Source of the DNA: RHLJ01 sp965601955 | GTDB taxonomy: Bacteria > Bacteroidota > Rhodothermia > Balneolales > Balneolaceae | NCBI GenBank assembly: GCA_965601955.1 | Contig: OZ271855.1 | Location: 2,356,001-2,420,000 of the forward strand | Direction: 5' to 3' | Length of the DNA stretch: 64,000 bases | In this document: positions 1 through 9,369 of the stretch, piece by piece | Position numbering within the stretch: the stretch's first letter is position 1 | Layout: each line of letters begins with the position of its first letter | Made by a program: the position numbers and the translations under genes | Notes under the pieces: generated by a model | Told to the model about the DNA's origin: nothing | The model's input: the letters and a program-made list of their open reading frames with translations, nothing else | The model's database searches: none

Positions 1-26
1 AGCATAGGTTTATGAAGAAGAACTAA

Positions 27-2039
27 TTATTCTATTAAGTTCTGACTATGGCCTGGTAGCTGCTTTTCTTCTTCTACTAACTGCCAGTTCTCGATAAAAT
101 CTTCATTCATATTTTCAAGGAATCTACTGGGATTTGTGAAGTAGTCTCCATGGACTGAGGAAGAAAGTGCGGGATAACAGTAGTAAAGCATTGCTTTAGC
201 CCTGGTAGTGGCAACATAAAAGAGCCTTAATTCTTCATCAAGTTGATCGTCTTCATCAATGGAGTATGATGAAGGTATTACCCCATCTAAGCATTGAATG
301 ATGAACACATGTTCCCATTCTAATCCCTTCGCAGAATGCATTGTACTAAGCACCAGGGGCGGTTCTTCTTGTTTTTTTTGCTCGGTATCAATTGCGGTAT
401 AAGTTATGGGGTCGAGAGTAAGCTCTTCCACCATCTTTTCAAGATCAGAATACCCTAAAGATAGTTGAACAAAAGCTTCTAAGTCTTTAAGTCTCTTTGG
501 ATAGTCATCATATCTTTTTTCGCAGAAGTGCCTGTAGTATTCTACAATGAGCTCAAGGCTTTCTGAAACGGACCTGTCTCCTTCTTTCAGCATAACTAAG
601 AGCTTACTGAGTGCTTGAATCTGATTGATATAACCCTGACTGACAACTCCCGATTTTTCAAGCTCAAATGGAGTAGTTGAGCTACGAATCCAAATAAATA
701 ACTCTTCCGCTGTTTTTGGCCCAATCCCATCTATAAGCATGAGCACTCTGTTCCAGGCTATAGTATCCATTGGATTAATTAAAACTCTCACATGGGCGAG
801 TACATCTTTGATATGAGCTGCTTCGGTAAATTTTTGCCCCCCAAACTTTGTAAAAGGGATATTTTTTCGATTCAACTCGACTTCCAGGTCATAAGAATCT
901 CGACCATTTCTAAAAAGTACAGCGCAAGAGTTTAGTGGAATGCCTTGTTCGCGTAAGTGACCTACCAGTTGTGTCACAAATCTGCTTTGTTCATTTACTG
1001 TTGATGCCTTAATTAATGCCGGTTTATCGGAGGGGTTCTTTTTTGAGAACAAATTCTTCTCATACTTATGATGAGCTTGTTCTAAAAGGTCATTAGCTGC
1101 ATTAAGTATTTCCGGACTGGATCTATAATTCTCTTCCAGTTTTATGATTTTAGTACCCGGAAATAACTCAGGGAAATCCATGATGTTTTGGTGATCAGCT
1201 CCTCTAAATGAGTAAATACTTTGCGCATCATCTCCTACTCCCATTACGTTTCCATGCGCACTGGCTAAAAGCTGGGTCAGGGTTGCCTGCAGCTTATTTG
1301 TATCCTGATATTCATCTACCATTATAAAGCGATGTTTGCTTGCTACAGCATGTCTTACTTCATCATTTTCAGTAAGAAGTGTACAACTGTTTGTGAGTAG
1401 GTCGTCAAAATCCATTACATAGTTTTGACGCTTGTACTCTTCATACCTGGTTGATACCTCTTCAATGCTGTCCTGATAGTCCGAAAATTGGGGAAACCGT
1501 TCATAAAGAACGACTCTTATATCAAGCTGTTTATTTTTACAGGTACTAATAATCGAATAAAGAGTATTCTTATTAGGGAAACGTTTTTTCTTTTTGTGGA
1601 GATTTAGCTGGGTTCTCACCAACTGAATAATTTCTAAGGCATCAGAGGTATCTATAATGGTAAAGTTACTGGGGTAACCTATGTGCTCCGCATACTGATG
1701 CAGGATTTGACTGCAATAGAAGTGGAAGGTCCCTCCTCTTACCAATTTACATCGTTCATCAAGGATTGAACTGGCTCTTTGAAGCATTTCATTAGCTGCC
1801 CTCCTGGTAAAGGTTAACAGAAGTATCTCTGAAGGGTGAACTCCGTTTTCAATTAAACGAGCAACCCGATGCACCAGGGTTCTTGTTTTTCCTGTCCCTG
1901 CACCTGCAATTACTAAGGCAGGCCCCTCATTGTAGAATACAGCTTCTAGTTGTTGGGGGTTAAGTAGATCTTGATATGGAATCGAAAAATCTTGAGGCCT
2001 AAGATCTATAGCTTCTCTTTTGAGAACGAATTTTTTCAT
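27..2039 (-). CDS. UvrD/PcrA-family superfamily 1 DNA helicase
   Basis: ATP-dependent 3'-5' DNA helicase of the UvrD/Rep/PcrA family, expected to unwind DNA in repair or at stalled forks in the cytoplasm. The 670-residue protein has Walker A AGAGTGKT at residues 45-52, the motif II block VDEYQDT, GDDAQSIYSFRGA (motif III), a STMHSAKGLEW block (motif V) and a C-terminal LFYVATTRAK block (motif VI), all in family order. Length is close to the usual 650-730. It starts at an ATG and is divergent from tdk with a 126-base gap. No nuclease domain is visible, so it is a stand-alone helicase and not AddA/RecB-like. Which of uvrD, pcrA or rep it matches cannot be settled by eye. Confidence 0.93.
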   Translation of the reverse strand: MKKFVLKREAIDLRPQDFSIPYQDLLNPQQLEAVFYNEGPALVIAGAGTGKTRTLVHRVARLIENGVHPSEILLLTFTRRAANEMLQRASSILDERCKLVRGGTFHFYCSQILHQYAEHIGYPSNFTIIDTSDALEIIQLVRTQLNLHKKKKRFPNKNTLYSIISTCKNKQLDIRVVLYERFPQFSDYQDSIEEVSTRYEEYKRQNYVMDFDDLLTNSCTLLTENDEVRHAVASKHRFIMVDEYQDTNKLQATLTQLLASAHGNVMGVGDDAQSIYSFRGADHQNIMDFPELFPGTKIIKLEENYRSSPEILNAANDLLEQAHHKYEKNLFSKKNPSDKPALIKASTVNEQSRFVTQLVGHLREQGIPLNSCAVLFRNGRDSYDLEVELNRKNIPFTKFGGQKFTEAAHIKDVLAHVRVLINPMDTIAWNRVLMLIDGIGPKTAEELFIWIRSSTTPFELEKSGVVSQGYINQIQALSKLLVMLKEGDRSVSESLELIVEYYRHFCEKRYDDYPKRLKDLEAFVQLSLGYSDLEKMVEELTLDPITYTAIDTEQKKQEEPPLVLSTMHSAKGLEWEHVFIIQCLDGVIPSSYSIDEDDQLDEELRLFYVATTRAKAMLYYCYPALSSSVHGDYFTNPSRFLENMNEDFIENWQLVEEEKQLPGHSQNLIE

Positions 2040-2165
2040 AAAAGAAAGTAATCATTTTGATGAGTATGTAAAAATTATGTGTACTCATTTTGAAGTGGAA
2101 TTTCCTTCTTTTCATTTGGTACTAACCCCAATATATTCCCCTGCATTAATTCAATTTAAAATTTC

Positions 2166-2807
2166 ATGGTAAATGAACCGTCGTTAGCTCCTAAAGATTT
2201 CGGATGGATCGAAGTTGTATGTGGTGGCATGTTTAGTGGAAAAACAGAGGAGCTAATCAGGAGGGCAAAAAGAGCACATATTGCAGGTCAAAATGTTGTA
2301 GTTGTTAAACCTGCTATCGACAAAAGATATAGTGATACTGAAGTAGTTTCTCATAATGAAACAGCACTACCAAGTATACTTGTTGATACTGCCGATCAAA
2401 TTGTACTACTCACAGGAAACGCTAAAGTGGTTTGTATTGACGAAGCTCAATTTTTTGATGATCGAATAGTAGATGTTGCCAACAGCCTGGCTAATGATAA
2501 AAAGAGAGTTATTATTGCTGGCTTGGATATGGATTTTGAAGGGAAACCGTTTGGCCCAATGCCCAATCTATTAGCTGTTGCCGAGTTTGTTACCAAGCTA
2601 CATGCCGTTTGTTCTGAAAGCGGAGCCCTCGCAAATTATTCACAGAGAGTGGTAAACAATACAAATACGGTACTTGTTGGGGAATATGATGCATATGAAC
2701 CAAGGGCTCGAAATTGTTTTAGGCCAAGTGTTGATACCCGTAAAGGAAAGCCTATTCGTCCATTCAAGGCTATTGAAGTAGAAACAGAAGAACATCCAAG
2801 TAACTAA
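2166..2807 (+). CDS. tdk: Thymidine kinase (type II)
   Basis: Phosphorylates thymidine to dTMP in pyrimidine salvage. The P-loop GGMFSGKT lies at residues 20-27 and the DEAQ Mg/catalytic block at 92-95, as in type II (TK1-like) enzymes; the lasso-like C-terminal region follows. Length of 213 residues is normal. The structural zinc ribbon looks degraded: only Cys149 and Cys184 remain of the usual two CxxC/CxxH pairs, and the expected partner positions are Ser152 and Pro187. The next gene, a nucleoside transporter, begins 6 bases downstream, so uptake and phosphorylation of nucleosides are likely co-expressed. Confidence 0.95.
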   Translation: MVNEPSLAPKDFGWIEVVCGGMFSGKTEELIRRAKRAHIAGQNVVVVKPAIDKRYSDTEVVSHNETALPSILVDTADQIVLLTGNAKVVCIDEAQFFDDRIVDVANSLANDKKRVIIAGLDMDFEGKPFGPMPNLLAVAEFVTKLHAVCSESGALANYSQRVVNNTNTVLVGEYDAYEPRARNCFRPSVDTRKGKPIRPFKAIEVETEEHPSN

Positions 2808-2813
2808 GTATTT

Positions 2814-4145
2814 ATGGAAAATATTCTCCGCGGCATTTTAGGAATGGCCGTCATCATTGGGGTGAGCTATCTATTAAGTAAAGACCGGAAACACATAAAC
2901 TGGAGATTGGTAGCAACTGGCCTTGGAATTCAGTTTTTCCTAGCAATTTTTATCCTAAAATCAGAAGCCCTGTCTAGCTTTTGGGCTCCTTTAGGTTGGC
3001 CAACATTACTTTTTGAAGTTATAGCAAGCTTCTTTGTAGTTGTACTGCAGTATACTACTGCTGGTGCCGAGTTTTTATTTAGCTTCTTGGCACATGATCC
3101 TAGCTATGATGATAGTATGGGGGTCATTTTTGCCTTCCAGGTCCTCCCTACTATCATATTCTTTGCTTCACTTACTGCCTTGCTCTATCACTATGGAGTG
3201 TTACAGTTCGTGGTAAAAGTGTTATCAAAGGGGATGCAAAAATTGTTAGGTACTTCGGGTGCTGAGACCTTATCAGTTATTTCAAATATCTTCGTAGGCC
3301 AAACAGAAGCGCCACTTGTTATTAAGCCGTTCATTGACAAGATGACTAAATCTGAATTGCTAGCTGTAATGACAGGTGGTATGGCTACCATCGCCGGAGG
3401 TGTTATGGCCGCTTATGTAGCTATGTTAGGTACTTCATTTGCAGCAGCAAATGGGCTGGAGATTGAAGTTGCTCAACAACTCTTTGCAGAACGCTTATTG
3501 GGAGCAAGTTTAATGGCTGCACCAGCCGCCCTGGTTATTGCCAAGATTCTCTATCCGGAAACTGAGGAATCCGTGACATCAGGGGAAGTTCAAATGGTGG
3601 TTGAAAAGACAGATGCTAATGGTATCGATGCAGCAGCTTCTGGCGCAGGTGTAGGATTGAAATTAGCTGCAAATGTCGGTGCTATGCTCTTAGCATTTAT
3701 TGCATTGCTGGCGATGTTTAATGGTTTATTTGAATGGGTTAGTGACATGACAGGGCTAACAGGATTAATTGGCTCTCCTCTTTCTATCGAGATGGTACTG
3801 GGATGGGTTTTGGCTCCACTTGCATGGTTAATAGGAGTTCCATGGGAAGATGCTATTTCCATGGGTTCATTAATAGGTACTAAAATTGTTCTAAACGAGT
3901 TTGTAGCTTATCTGATGTTAGCTGAAGAAGTTGCGGCCACAGCTCTAAATGCCAAAACGGTTGTAATGGCTACCTTTGCATTATGCGGATTTGCAAATTT
4001 TTCATCTATCGCAATACAGATTGGAGGAATTGGTGGTTTAGCTCCAAATAGAAAATCAGATTTAGCTAAATTTGGGCTGAAAGCAGTTTTTGCAGGAACA
4101 ATGGCTAATTTAATGACCGCAACCATTGCAGGAATGCTCTTTTAA
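2814..4145 (+). CDS. NupC-type concentrative nucleoside transporter
   Basis: Inner-membrane, cation-coupled nucleoside importer of the CNT family. The 443-residue protein is hydrophobic throughout with about 8-10 helices. It carries the family signature GQTEAP followed by a gating-loop segment (TGGMATIAGGVMAAYV), the second-half NEF motif (IVLNEFVAYL) and a CGFANFSSIAIQIGG block, all diagnostic of CNT transporters. It follows tdk by 6 bases, so it probably supplies thymidine or other nucleosides to that kinase. Whether H+ or Na+ drives transport cannot be read from sequence. Confidence 0.93.
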   Translation: MENILRGILGMAVIIGVSYLLSKDRKHINWRLVATGLGIQFFLAIFILKSEALSSFWAPLGWPTLLFEVIASFFVVVLQYTTAGAEFLFSFLAHDPSYDDSMGVIFAFQVLPTIIFFASLTALLYHYGVLQFVVKVLSKGMQKLLGTSGAETLSVISNIFVGQTEAPLVIKPFIDKMTKSELLAVMTGGMATIAGGVMAAYVAMLGTSFAAANGLEIEVAQQLFAERLLGASLMAAPAALVIAKILYPETEESVTSGEVQMVVEKTDANGIDAAASGAGVGLKLAANVGAMLLAFIALLAMFNGLFEWVSDMTGLTGLIGSPLSIEMVLGWVLAPLAWLIGVPWEDAISMGSLIGTKIVLNEFVAYLMLAEEVAATALNAKTVVMATFALCGFANFSSIAIQIGGIGGLAPNRKSDLAKFGLKAVFAGTMANLMTATIAGMLF

Positions 4146-4179
4146 TAATCAAAACAATAAAAAGATATATTCATCAACT

Positions 4180-6135
4180 ATGAAAAAACCAGGATTTATG
4201 AGACTACTATGCGCATTAATTGCTATAGTTTTTATCTCCTGTGCAGGAAGTAATCCCACAACAAATACCCTCGAACCTCCTGCGAATAATGTTGTAGGAC
4301 AACTCGGAAGTGAATATGTAACCTATGAAGAACTTTTAGAGAACTTCAGAGCGGGAAATATGCAAAGCGAGGTGTCTCTTACCGAGCTTCAAGATTTTCT
4401 CCCCATCTACCTGGATTACAGGGCAAAGATTTTAGAAGCTACAGAAGCAGGCTACTTTCAAAAAGAGTCAATTCTCCAGGAATATGAAGTTTATGCTAAG
4501 CAGGCGGCATATTCATATTGGCTAGAAAATAAGATTCGCCCTACCCTTTTTGAAGAATTCAAAGAGAAATATGATCAGGAGCTTAAGTCATCTCATTTAC
4601 TAATAGCTGTAGATCAGAATGCTCCTGATGCTGACACACTTGAAGTATATAATAAATTGATCGAGGCAAGGGATAGGTTTCTTGCCGGTGCTACCATGGA
4701 AGAATTGGATGAAGAATACTCTTCAAAAAGAAATGGTAGATCTATGGGAGGAGATTTACCCTGGTTTTCTGTAGGAACTACCGTAAAGGAATTTGAAGAT
4801 GTCCTTTATAGCCTTGAAGTCGGAGAAATCTCAATGCCGTTCAGAACTCAATTTGGCTATCATGTAGTACTGCTTGAGCAAAAAAGAGAACGACTACCAG
4901 CACGCCTTACATCACATATTTTTTTGAGAAGAAATCAGGCTCCATCCGAATTAGACAGTGCCTATAAAGAATTACAAATGGGTGCTGATTGGAATGAAAC
5001 GGTTGAAAAGTATACTCAGGATACTCCTTCTGCTGGAAACGGAGGTAGAATAGGTTGGATTGAGTATGGATCGCGGTATGATGGAGGTTTTATTGATCAG
5101 GTGATGAAAGCAGACCCTTTCCTCCCATATACTAACGTCATTAGCACTACTTATGGTTATCATATCTTAAAAATTGATTCTGTACGTGCTTTTGAAGATG
5201 AGGAAGAACGTAATGAGTACTTAATGCAATTACTGGAAACCTCCAGGACCATTCGTAAGAGTAATAGCTTTATTGTTGACTGGCTTGAAGATTATTACAA
5301 TGGTGAAGTTAATGAGGGAGCTTTGGAGGCCTTTACTAGTCAGGCTAGTGCAATAGATTCTACTCGGTTCGAAAATTTTCAACTCCCGGAAGGTTTAGCT
5401 AATGCCAAACTTTTTTCTTTTATGAGTACTGAAAGCACAGTAAGTGATATGCTCGATTACCTGATAGAAACGGATAAAGGTCCTTATACAAGCAGCTTTA
5501 ACTCTTCATGGTTTGGAGATTTTAAGGAGAAAGTTATAGACTCTAAAATCACTGATCTTGCTTTGGATGAGTTCTCTGAGTTTTCATCACAAGCCGAAAG
5601 TTATAAAAGCGGGCTTGTTGTATACCAGGTTAACGAAGATTCGGTATGGAGTGCGGCAACGGTTGATACAACCAAGTTACTTCAGCTTTATGAACAAAAT
5701 GAAGAGGACTACTCCTTCCCTACCCGATACTCATATTATCTGATTACATCGAGTAGAGATTCAACTATTCAAAAAGCGATTGATTTTATAAGAGGTGGAA
5801 ATGAACCCGATAGTGCGAGGGCAAATGGAATACCTGTAGGTATGGTATTTGATTCTACGGGTACGTACCAGGGAGCACCTTTTGATAAGCTTAGCACTAT
5901 GGATGTAGATACATTTTCTGAGCTATTTGACTACAATAACAGAAAGGCCGTTTTTTACCTGACGGGTATTCTTCAACCGAGAAAAATGACATTAGAAGAG
6001 GCATTCAATAAGCTAATGTCTGATTATCAACCTATTAGAGAAGAGAAATGGTTGAAAAATATGCGCACTAAGTATAATGTAATTACCTACCCACAGAAGG
6101 TAGAAGAGTTATTTAACGAAGAGATGAATGAATGA
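4180..6135 (+). CDS. Parvulin-type peptidyl-prolyl isomerase lipoprotein (two PpiC domains)
   Basis: Periplasm-facing folding factor. The ATG at 4180 is preferred over the upstream ATG at 4126, which lies inside nupC, because it creates a proper lipoprotein signal peptide with the lipobox Cys at residue 21. Two parvulin domains follow in tandem, each ending in the typical FGYHVVLLE / YGYHILKID strand; the first has the SMGGDLPWF block and the second GNGGRIGW. The remaining C-terminal 250 residues resemble a further, degenerate chaperone segment. At 651 residues it is larger than PrsA. It is first of three consecutive parvulin genes; the second overlaps its stop by 4 bases. Confidence 0.88.
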   Translation: MKKPGFMRLLCALIAIVFISCAGSNPTTNTLEPPANNVVGQLGSEYVTYEELLENFRAGNMQSEVSLTELQDFLPIYLDYRAKILEATEAGYFQKESILQEYEVYAKQAAYSYWLENKIRPTLFEEFKEKYDQELKSSHLLIAVDQNAPDADTLEVYNKLIEARDRFLAGATMEELDEEYSSKRNGRSMGGDLPWFSVGTTVKEFEDVLYSLEVGEISMPFRTQFGYHVVLLEQKRERLPARLTSHIFLRRNQAPSELDSAYKELQMGADWNETVEKYTQDTPSAGNGGRIGWIEYGSRYDGGFIDQVMKADPFLPYTNVISTTYGYHILKIDSVRAFEDEEERNEYLMQLLETSRTIRKSNSFIVDWLEDYYNGEVNEGALEAFTSQASAIDSTRFENFQLPEGLANAKLFSFMSTESTVSDMLDYLIETDKGPYTSSFNSSWFGDFKEKVIDSKITDLALDEFSEFSSQAESYKSGLVVYQVNEDSVWSAATVDTTKLLQLYEQNEEDYSFPTRYSYYLITSSRDSTIQKAIDFIRGGNEPDSARANGIPVGMVFDSTGTYQGAPFDKLSTMDVDTFSELFDYNNRKAVFYLTGILQPRKMTLEEAFNKLMSDYQPIREEKWLKNMRTKYNVITYPQKVEELFNEEMNE

Positions 6136-6977
6136 GAATAGCCTTACTGATCCTACTTGTATTAGTAAGCTGTACCAGGAAGTCGGATAACGCAGAGCCT
6201 ATTCTAGCCAGAGTGGGCAATGCTACCCTAACTTTTTCTGAGGCAAAAAACTCGATCCCGGATTTTATATTTGAGGAGGATAGCGTTGCTGCATACCTCT
6301 CTTTTCGTGAAGAATGGATAGAAAGCCAAATAGTACTTCAGGATGCTTACAGGCTTCGAATTCATCGAAAGCCTGAAATCCAGGATCGTATTGATAAAGT
6401 TAGAGAGGATTTTCTCATTCAAGTAGCTCAGGAGTATTTCCTGGCTGAGATGGAAGCTGAAATTCAGGTGACGGATGAGGAAGCAAGAGCCTATTACCAG
6501 GAGAATAAAGATAGTTTTGTTCTGGAAGAACGCTATGTGCGATACCGGCACATGATCACAAGTTCTCTCGAAGATGCTCAGAAGGCACGCAATGATCTAC
6601 TACGTGGAATTGAGTGGAACGATGTAGCAGAAGCTTTTTCCATTAATCCGGAATTAGCAGTTCGTGAATCTGAACGTTTTTGGCCCGAATCTATAGCTGC
6701 TGGTGAAGTTGCTGTATTGAACAGATACTTAAAGGTTATTGGCCTTTCGGAAATATCAGTAATTGAGAGGGTTAGTAACCAGTACCATTTCGTTCAACTT
6801 TTGGAAGAGAGAGCACAGGGAGATCACCCTGATTTAGAATGGCTTATTGATCAAATCAAGGAATGGTTAATCCTTGAAAAAAGAAGGCGAGCGTTCAATA
6901 CCTATGTAAAGAATCTTTATCTTCAGGCTCAAGCGAATAATGAAATAGAAACTTTCGACGTTCAATCAAGAAACTAG
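6132..6977 (+). CDS. Parvulin-like lipoprotein, degenerate PPIase domain
   Basis: Translationally coupled to the preceding isomerase gene through an ATGA overlap. A short signal peptide ends in a lipobox with Cys14. Residues from about 20 to 100 look like a SurA N-domain (DKVREDFLIQVAQEY helix), followed by one parvulin-like region with YVRYRHMITSS at its start and NQYHFVQLLEE at its end. The conserved GGDLG block of active parvulins is not present, so this is probably a chaperone without isomerase activity. Length 281 residues. It likely acts with the neighbours on outer-membrane protein folding; that role is inferred from context. Confidence 0.78.
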   Translation: MRIALLILLVLVSCTRKSDNAEPILARVGNATLTFSEAKNSIPDFIFEEDSVAAYLSFREEWIESQIVLQDAYRLRIHRKPEIQDRIDKVREDFLIQVAQEYFLAEMEAEIQVTDEEARAYYQENKDSFVLEERYVRYRHMITSSLEDAQKARNDLLRGIEWNDVAEAFSINPELAVRESERFWPESIAAGEVAVLNRYLKVIGLSEISVIERVSNQYHFVQLLEERAQGDHPDLEWLIDQIKEWLILEKRRRAFNTYVKNLYLQAQANNEIETFDVQSRN

Positions 6978-6998
6978 TCGAAATTTAGTACACACTTA

Positions 6999-8360
6999 AT
7001 GAAAAAAGCTTTAAGCATTTTAGTCTTACTCCTTTCAACAGGAGTGTTTTCTTTGGTTCAATCTCAAGGGTTACAACCGGCTGATCAAATCGTCGCCCTG
7101 GTTAACAATCACGTAATTCTCAAATCTGATGTAGATGCTGATGTAGTTAACTACCTCCGCCAGGCACAAAGCTATGGCAACCCCGTTCAGTTTACTGAAG
7201 GTCTTTGGTATCAGTTCTTAGATGCTTCCATCGAGAATTTTATCCTTGTTGAAAAGGCAAGAGTGGATTCACTTACTATTCCCACTGAAAGAGTAAACCG
7301 GCAAATGGACCAGCGAATCGATCAACTCGTACAAAGAGCAGGAAGTGAGCAGGCTCTTGAACAAATCTTTGGAAAGTCTATTCTTCAGATTAAGGATGAA
7401 TTTAGGGAAGATTTTACCGAGCAAATGCTTACTGAAATGGTTAGGCAAAATAAGTTCAGCTCAATCAACATCACTCGTCCGGAAGTACTGGAATTCTTCG
7501 AGTCTATTCCTAAAGACTCCCTTCCGACTATTCCTGAACAAGTGGCACTTTCCCAGATTGTAATCCTCCCTCCTCCTAAAGACGACGCTAGAGAATCAGC
7601 CAGGCTTTTTGCCGAAACGCTGAGGGATTCTGCGTTAAACCATGGAAAAACTATCGAGGAATTGGCAAGAAAGCACAGTGATGGACCATCAGGACCCAGA
7701 GGAGGGCTTTTACCAATGATGGCCTTAGGCGATTTAGTTTCTGAATACTCTGCTGCTGCGTCCGCAATGCAGCCGGGTCAAATATCCAGTGTTGTAGAGA
7801 CGGAATTTGGATTCCATGTAATTCAGTTAATAAAACGTGTTGGTGACCAAATTGAAACTCGCCACATTCTTATAAGTGTAGATGCTTCTGAATTAGATGA
7901 TGACTTCGCTATTAACAGGTTAACAGAGATAAGAGATAGTCTTATTACCGATCCTGAGTTAAGTTTTTCGGCCTTTGCTCAACGAGTTAGCGAGGATCCC
8001 AACACTAAGATTTCAGGAGGTAAGATTTTAGACCCTCAAACAGGAGAACGCCTTATTCCTTTAAACCGCCTTGACCCTGGTTTATACCGAATTGCTCTTT
8101 TAATGGATGAAGAAGGTGCAATTTCTGAGCCTCGTCCCTTCAACCCAAATGATGCAAATTCAGGAAAAGCTTATCGAATAGTTCGTTTAGATCGTCAAAT
8201 ACCTGAGCATATCGCCAATTTTGAACAAGACTTTGAACGCCTTAAGGCGATTGCGCTGCAGCAAAAACAATTCCAGGAATACACTGATTGGATAGAGGAG
8301 TTGAAAACAGATTTTTATATAGAGTATAGAATTCCTATGCCTAATACGGAGGCCAATTAA
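6999..8360 (+). CDS. SurA-like periplasmic chaperone/peptidyl-prolyl isomerase
   Basis: Periplasmic chaperone resembling SurA, which escorts outer-membrane proteins to the BAM complex. A cleavable signal peptide (residues 1-23) is followed by the SurA opening block DQIVALVNNHVILKSDV, an N-terminal helical chaperone region, a first parvulin domain (GPRGGLLPMM, then FGFHVIQLIKR) and a second one that starts at TRHILISV. Length of 453 residues matches SurA (about 430). It is the third parvulin gene in the row; its stop and the start of the MoxR gene share one base (TAATG), implying coupling. Confidence 0.9.
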   Translation: MKKALSILVLLLSTGVFSLVQSQGLQPADQIVALVNNHVILKSDVDADVVNYLRQAQSYGNPVQFTEGLWYQFLDASIENFILVEKARVDSLTIPTERVNRQMDQRIDQLVQRAGSEQALEQIFGKSILQIKDEFREDFTEQMLTEMVRQNKFSSINITRPEVLEFFESIPKDSLPTIPEQVALSQIVILPPPKDDARESARLFAETLRDSALNHGKTIEELARKHSDGPSGPRGGLLPMMALGDLVSEYSAAASAMQPGQISSVVETEFGFHVIQLIKRVGDQIETRHILISVDASELDDDFAINRLTEIRDSLITDPELSFSAFAQRVSEDPNTKISGGKILDPQTGERLIPLNRLDPGLYRIALLMDEEGAISEPRPFNPNDANSGKAYRIVRLDRQIPEHIANFEQDFERLKAIALQQKQFQEYTDWIEELKTDFYIEYRIPMPNTEAN

Positions 8361-9349
8361 TGATTACGGATGATCCTGTTAAACTTGCTGATAAGTTCAC
8401 CGCATCTTTTGAGGCAATTAAAAAAGAAATACATAAAGCGGTAATTGGGCAGGAAGACATTATTAATCTCTTACTAATAAGCCTGTTTTCTAAGGGTCAT
8501 TGTGTATTAGTCGGAGTTCCCGGGTTAGCCAAGACCCTATTAATTAGAACTCTTGCCGACACTCTTGGGCTTTCATTTAATCGAATACAGTTTACTCCTG
8601 ATTTGATGCCTGGTGATATTACAGGAACAGAAGTAATTGAGGAAAACAAACAGGAAGGCACCAAAGAGTTTAAATTTATTAAAGGGCCTATTTTTGCAAA
8701 TATCATTTTAGCAGATGAGATAAACCGTACCCCTCCCAAAACTCAGGCCGCCCTACTTGAGGGGATGCAAGAATATCATGTTACTGCTTCCGGAGTAACC
8801 TATGATCTGGACACTCCTTTCTTTGTGCTAGCAACTCAAAACCCTATTGAACAAGAAGGTACCTACCCTCTTCCTGAGGCACAATTAGACCGGTTTATGT
8901 TCAATATTTGGGTTGATTATCCAAGTTTTGAAGAGGAGAAAGAAATTGTAAGCAAGACTACTTCAAAACGAAACATATCGCTAGAACCTGTTTTAACCAG
9001 AGAAGAAATCGAAGAGCTACAATCGTTGGTATTGGGAGTACCTGTTCCGGAAAGCGTTCTTGAATATGCTGTCAAGCTTGTGGGTATGACTCGTCCTAAC
9101 TCTGAACTAGCTCCTGACTATATAAAGAAATATATGAGCTGGGGTGCAGGTCCAAGAGCTTCTCAGTATCTAATACTGGGTGGTAAAGCACGTGCCTTGT
9201 CGCAGGGAAGGTATAATGTAACTGAAGAAGATATAAAAGCACTTGCAGTTCCAGTACTGAGGCATAGGATAGTGAATAATTATGCCGCTGAAGCAGAAGG
9301 TTATACCGTTGTGTCGTTAATAGAACGACTTTTAAATGATGTTCACTAA
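8360..9349 (+). CDS. MoxR-family AAA+ ATPase
   Basis: AAA+ ATPase of the MoxR/RavA group; these act as chaperones or metal-insertion motors and usually pair with VWA-domain proteins. Walker A GVPGLAKT is at residues 52-59, the Walker B region reads ADEINRTPPKTQAALLEGMQE, and the sensor I block is ATQNPIEQEGTYPLPEAQLDRF, all hallmark MoxR sequences. Length 329 is standard. It is coupled to the SurA-like gene upstream and followed by a membrane protein whose N-terminal part resembles a VWA domain, consistent with a MoxR/VWA pair. Confidence 0.92.
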   Translation: MITDDPVKLADKFTASFEAIKKEIHKAVIGQEDIINLLLISLFSKGHCVLVGVPGLAKTLLIRTLADTLGLSFNRIQFTPDLMPGDITGTEVIEENKQEGTKEFKFIKGPIFANIILADEINRTPPKTQAALLEGMQEYHVTASGVTYDLDTPFFVLATQNPIEQEGTYPLPEAQLDRFMFNIWVDYPSFEEEKEIVSKTTSKRNISLEPVLTREEIEELQSLVLGVPVPESVLEYAVKLVGMTRPNSELAPDYIKKYMSWGAGPRASQYLILGGKARALSQGRYNVTEEDIKALAVPVLRHRIVNNYAAEAEGYTVVSLIERLLNDVH

Positions 9350-9369
9350 TTGTTGGTAGGCTTGATGAA

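Noticed and set aside
4126..4179. Upstream ATG for the first parvulin gene
   Set aside because: It lies within nupC and puts 18 polar residues before an otherwise perfect lipoprotein signal peptide.
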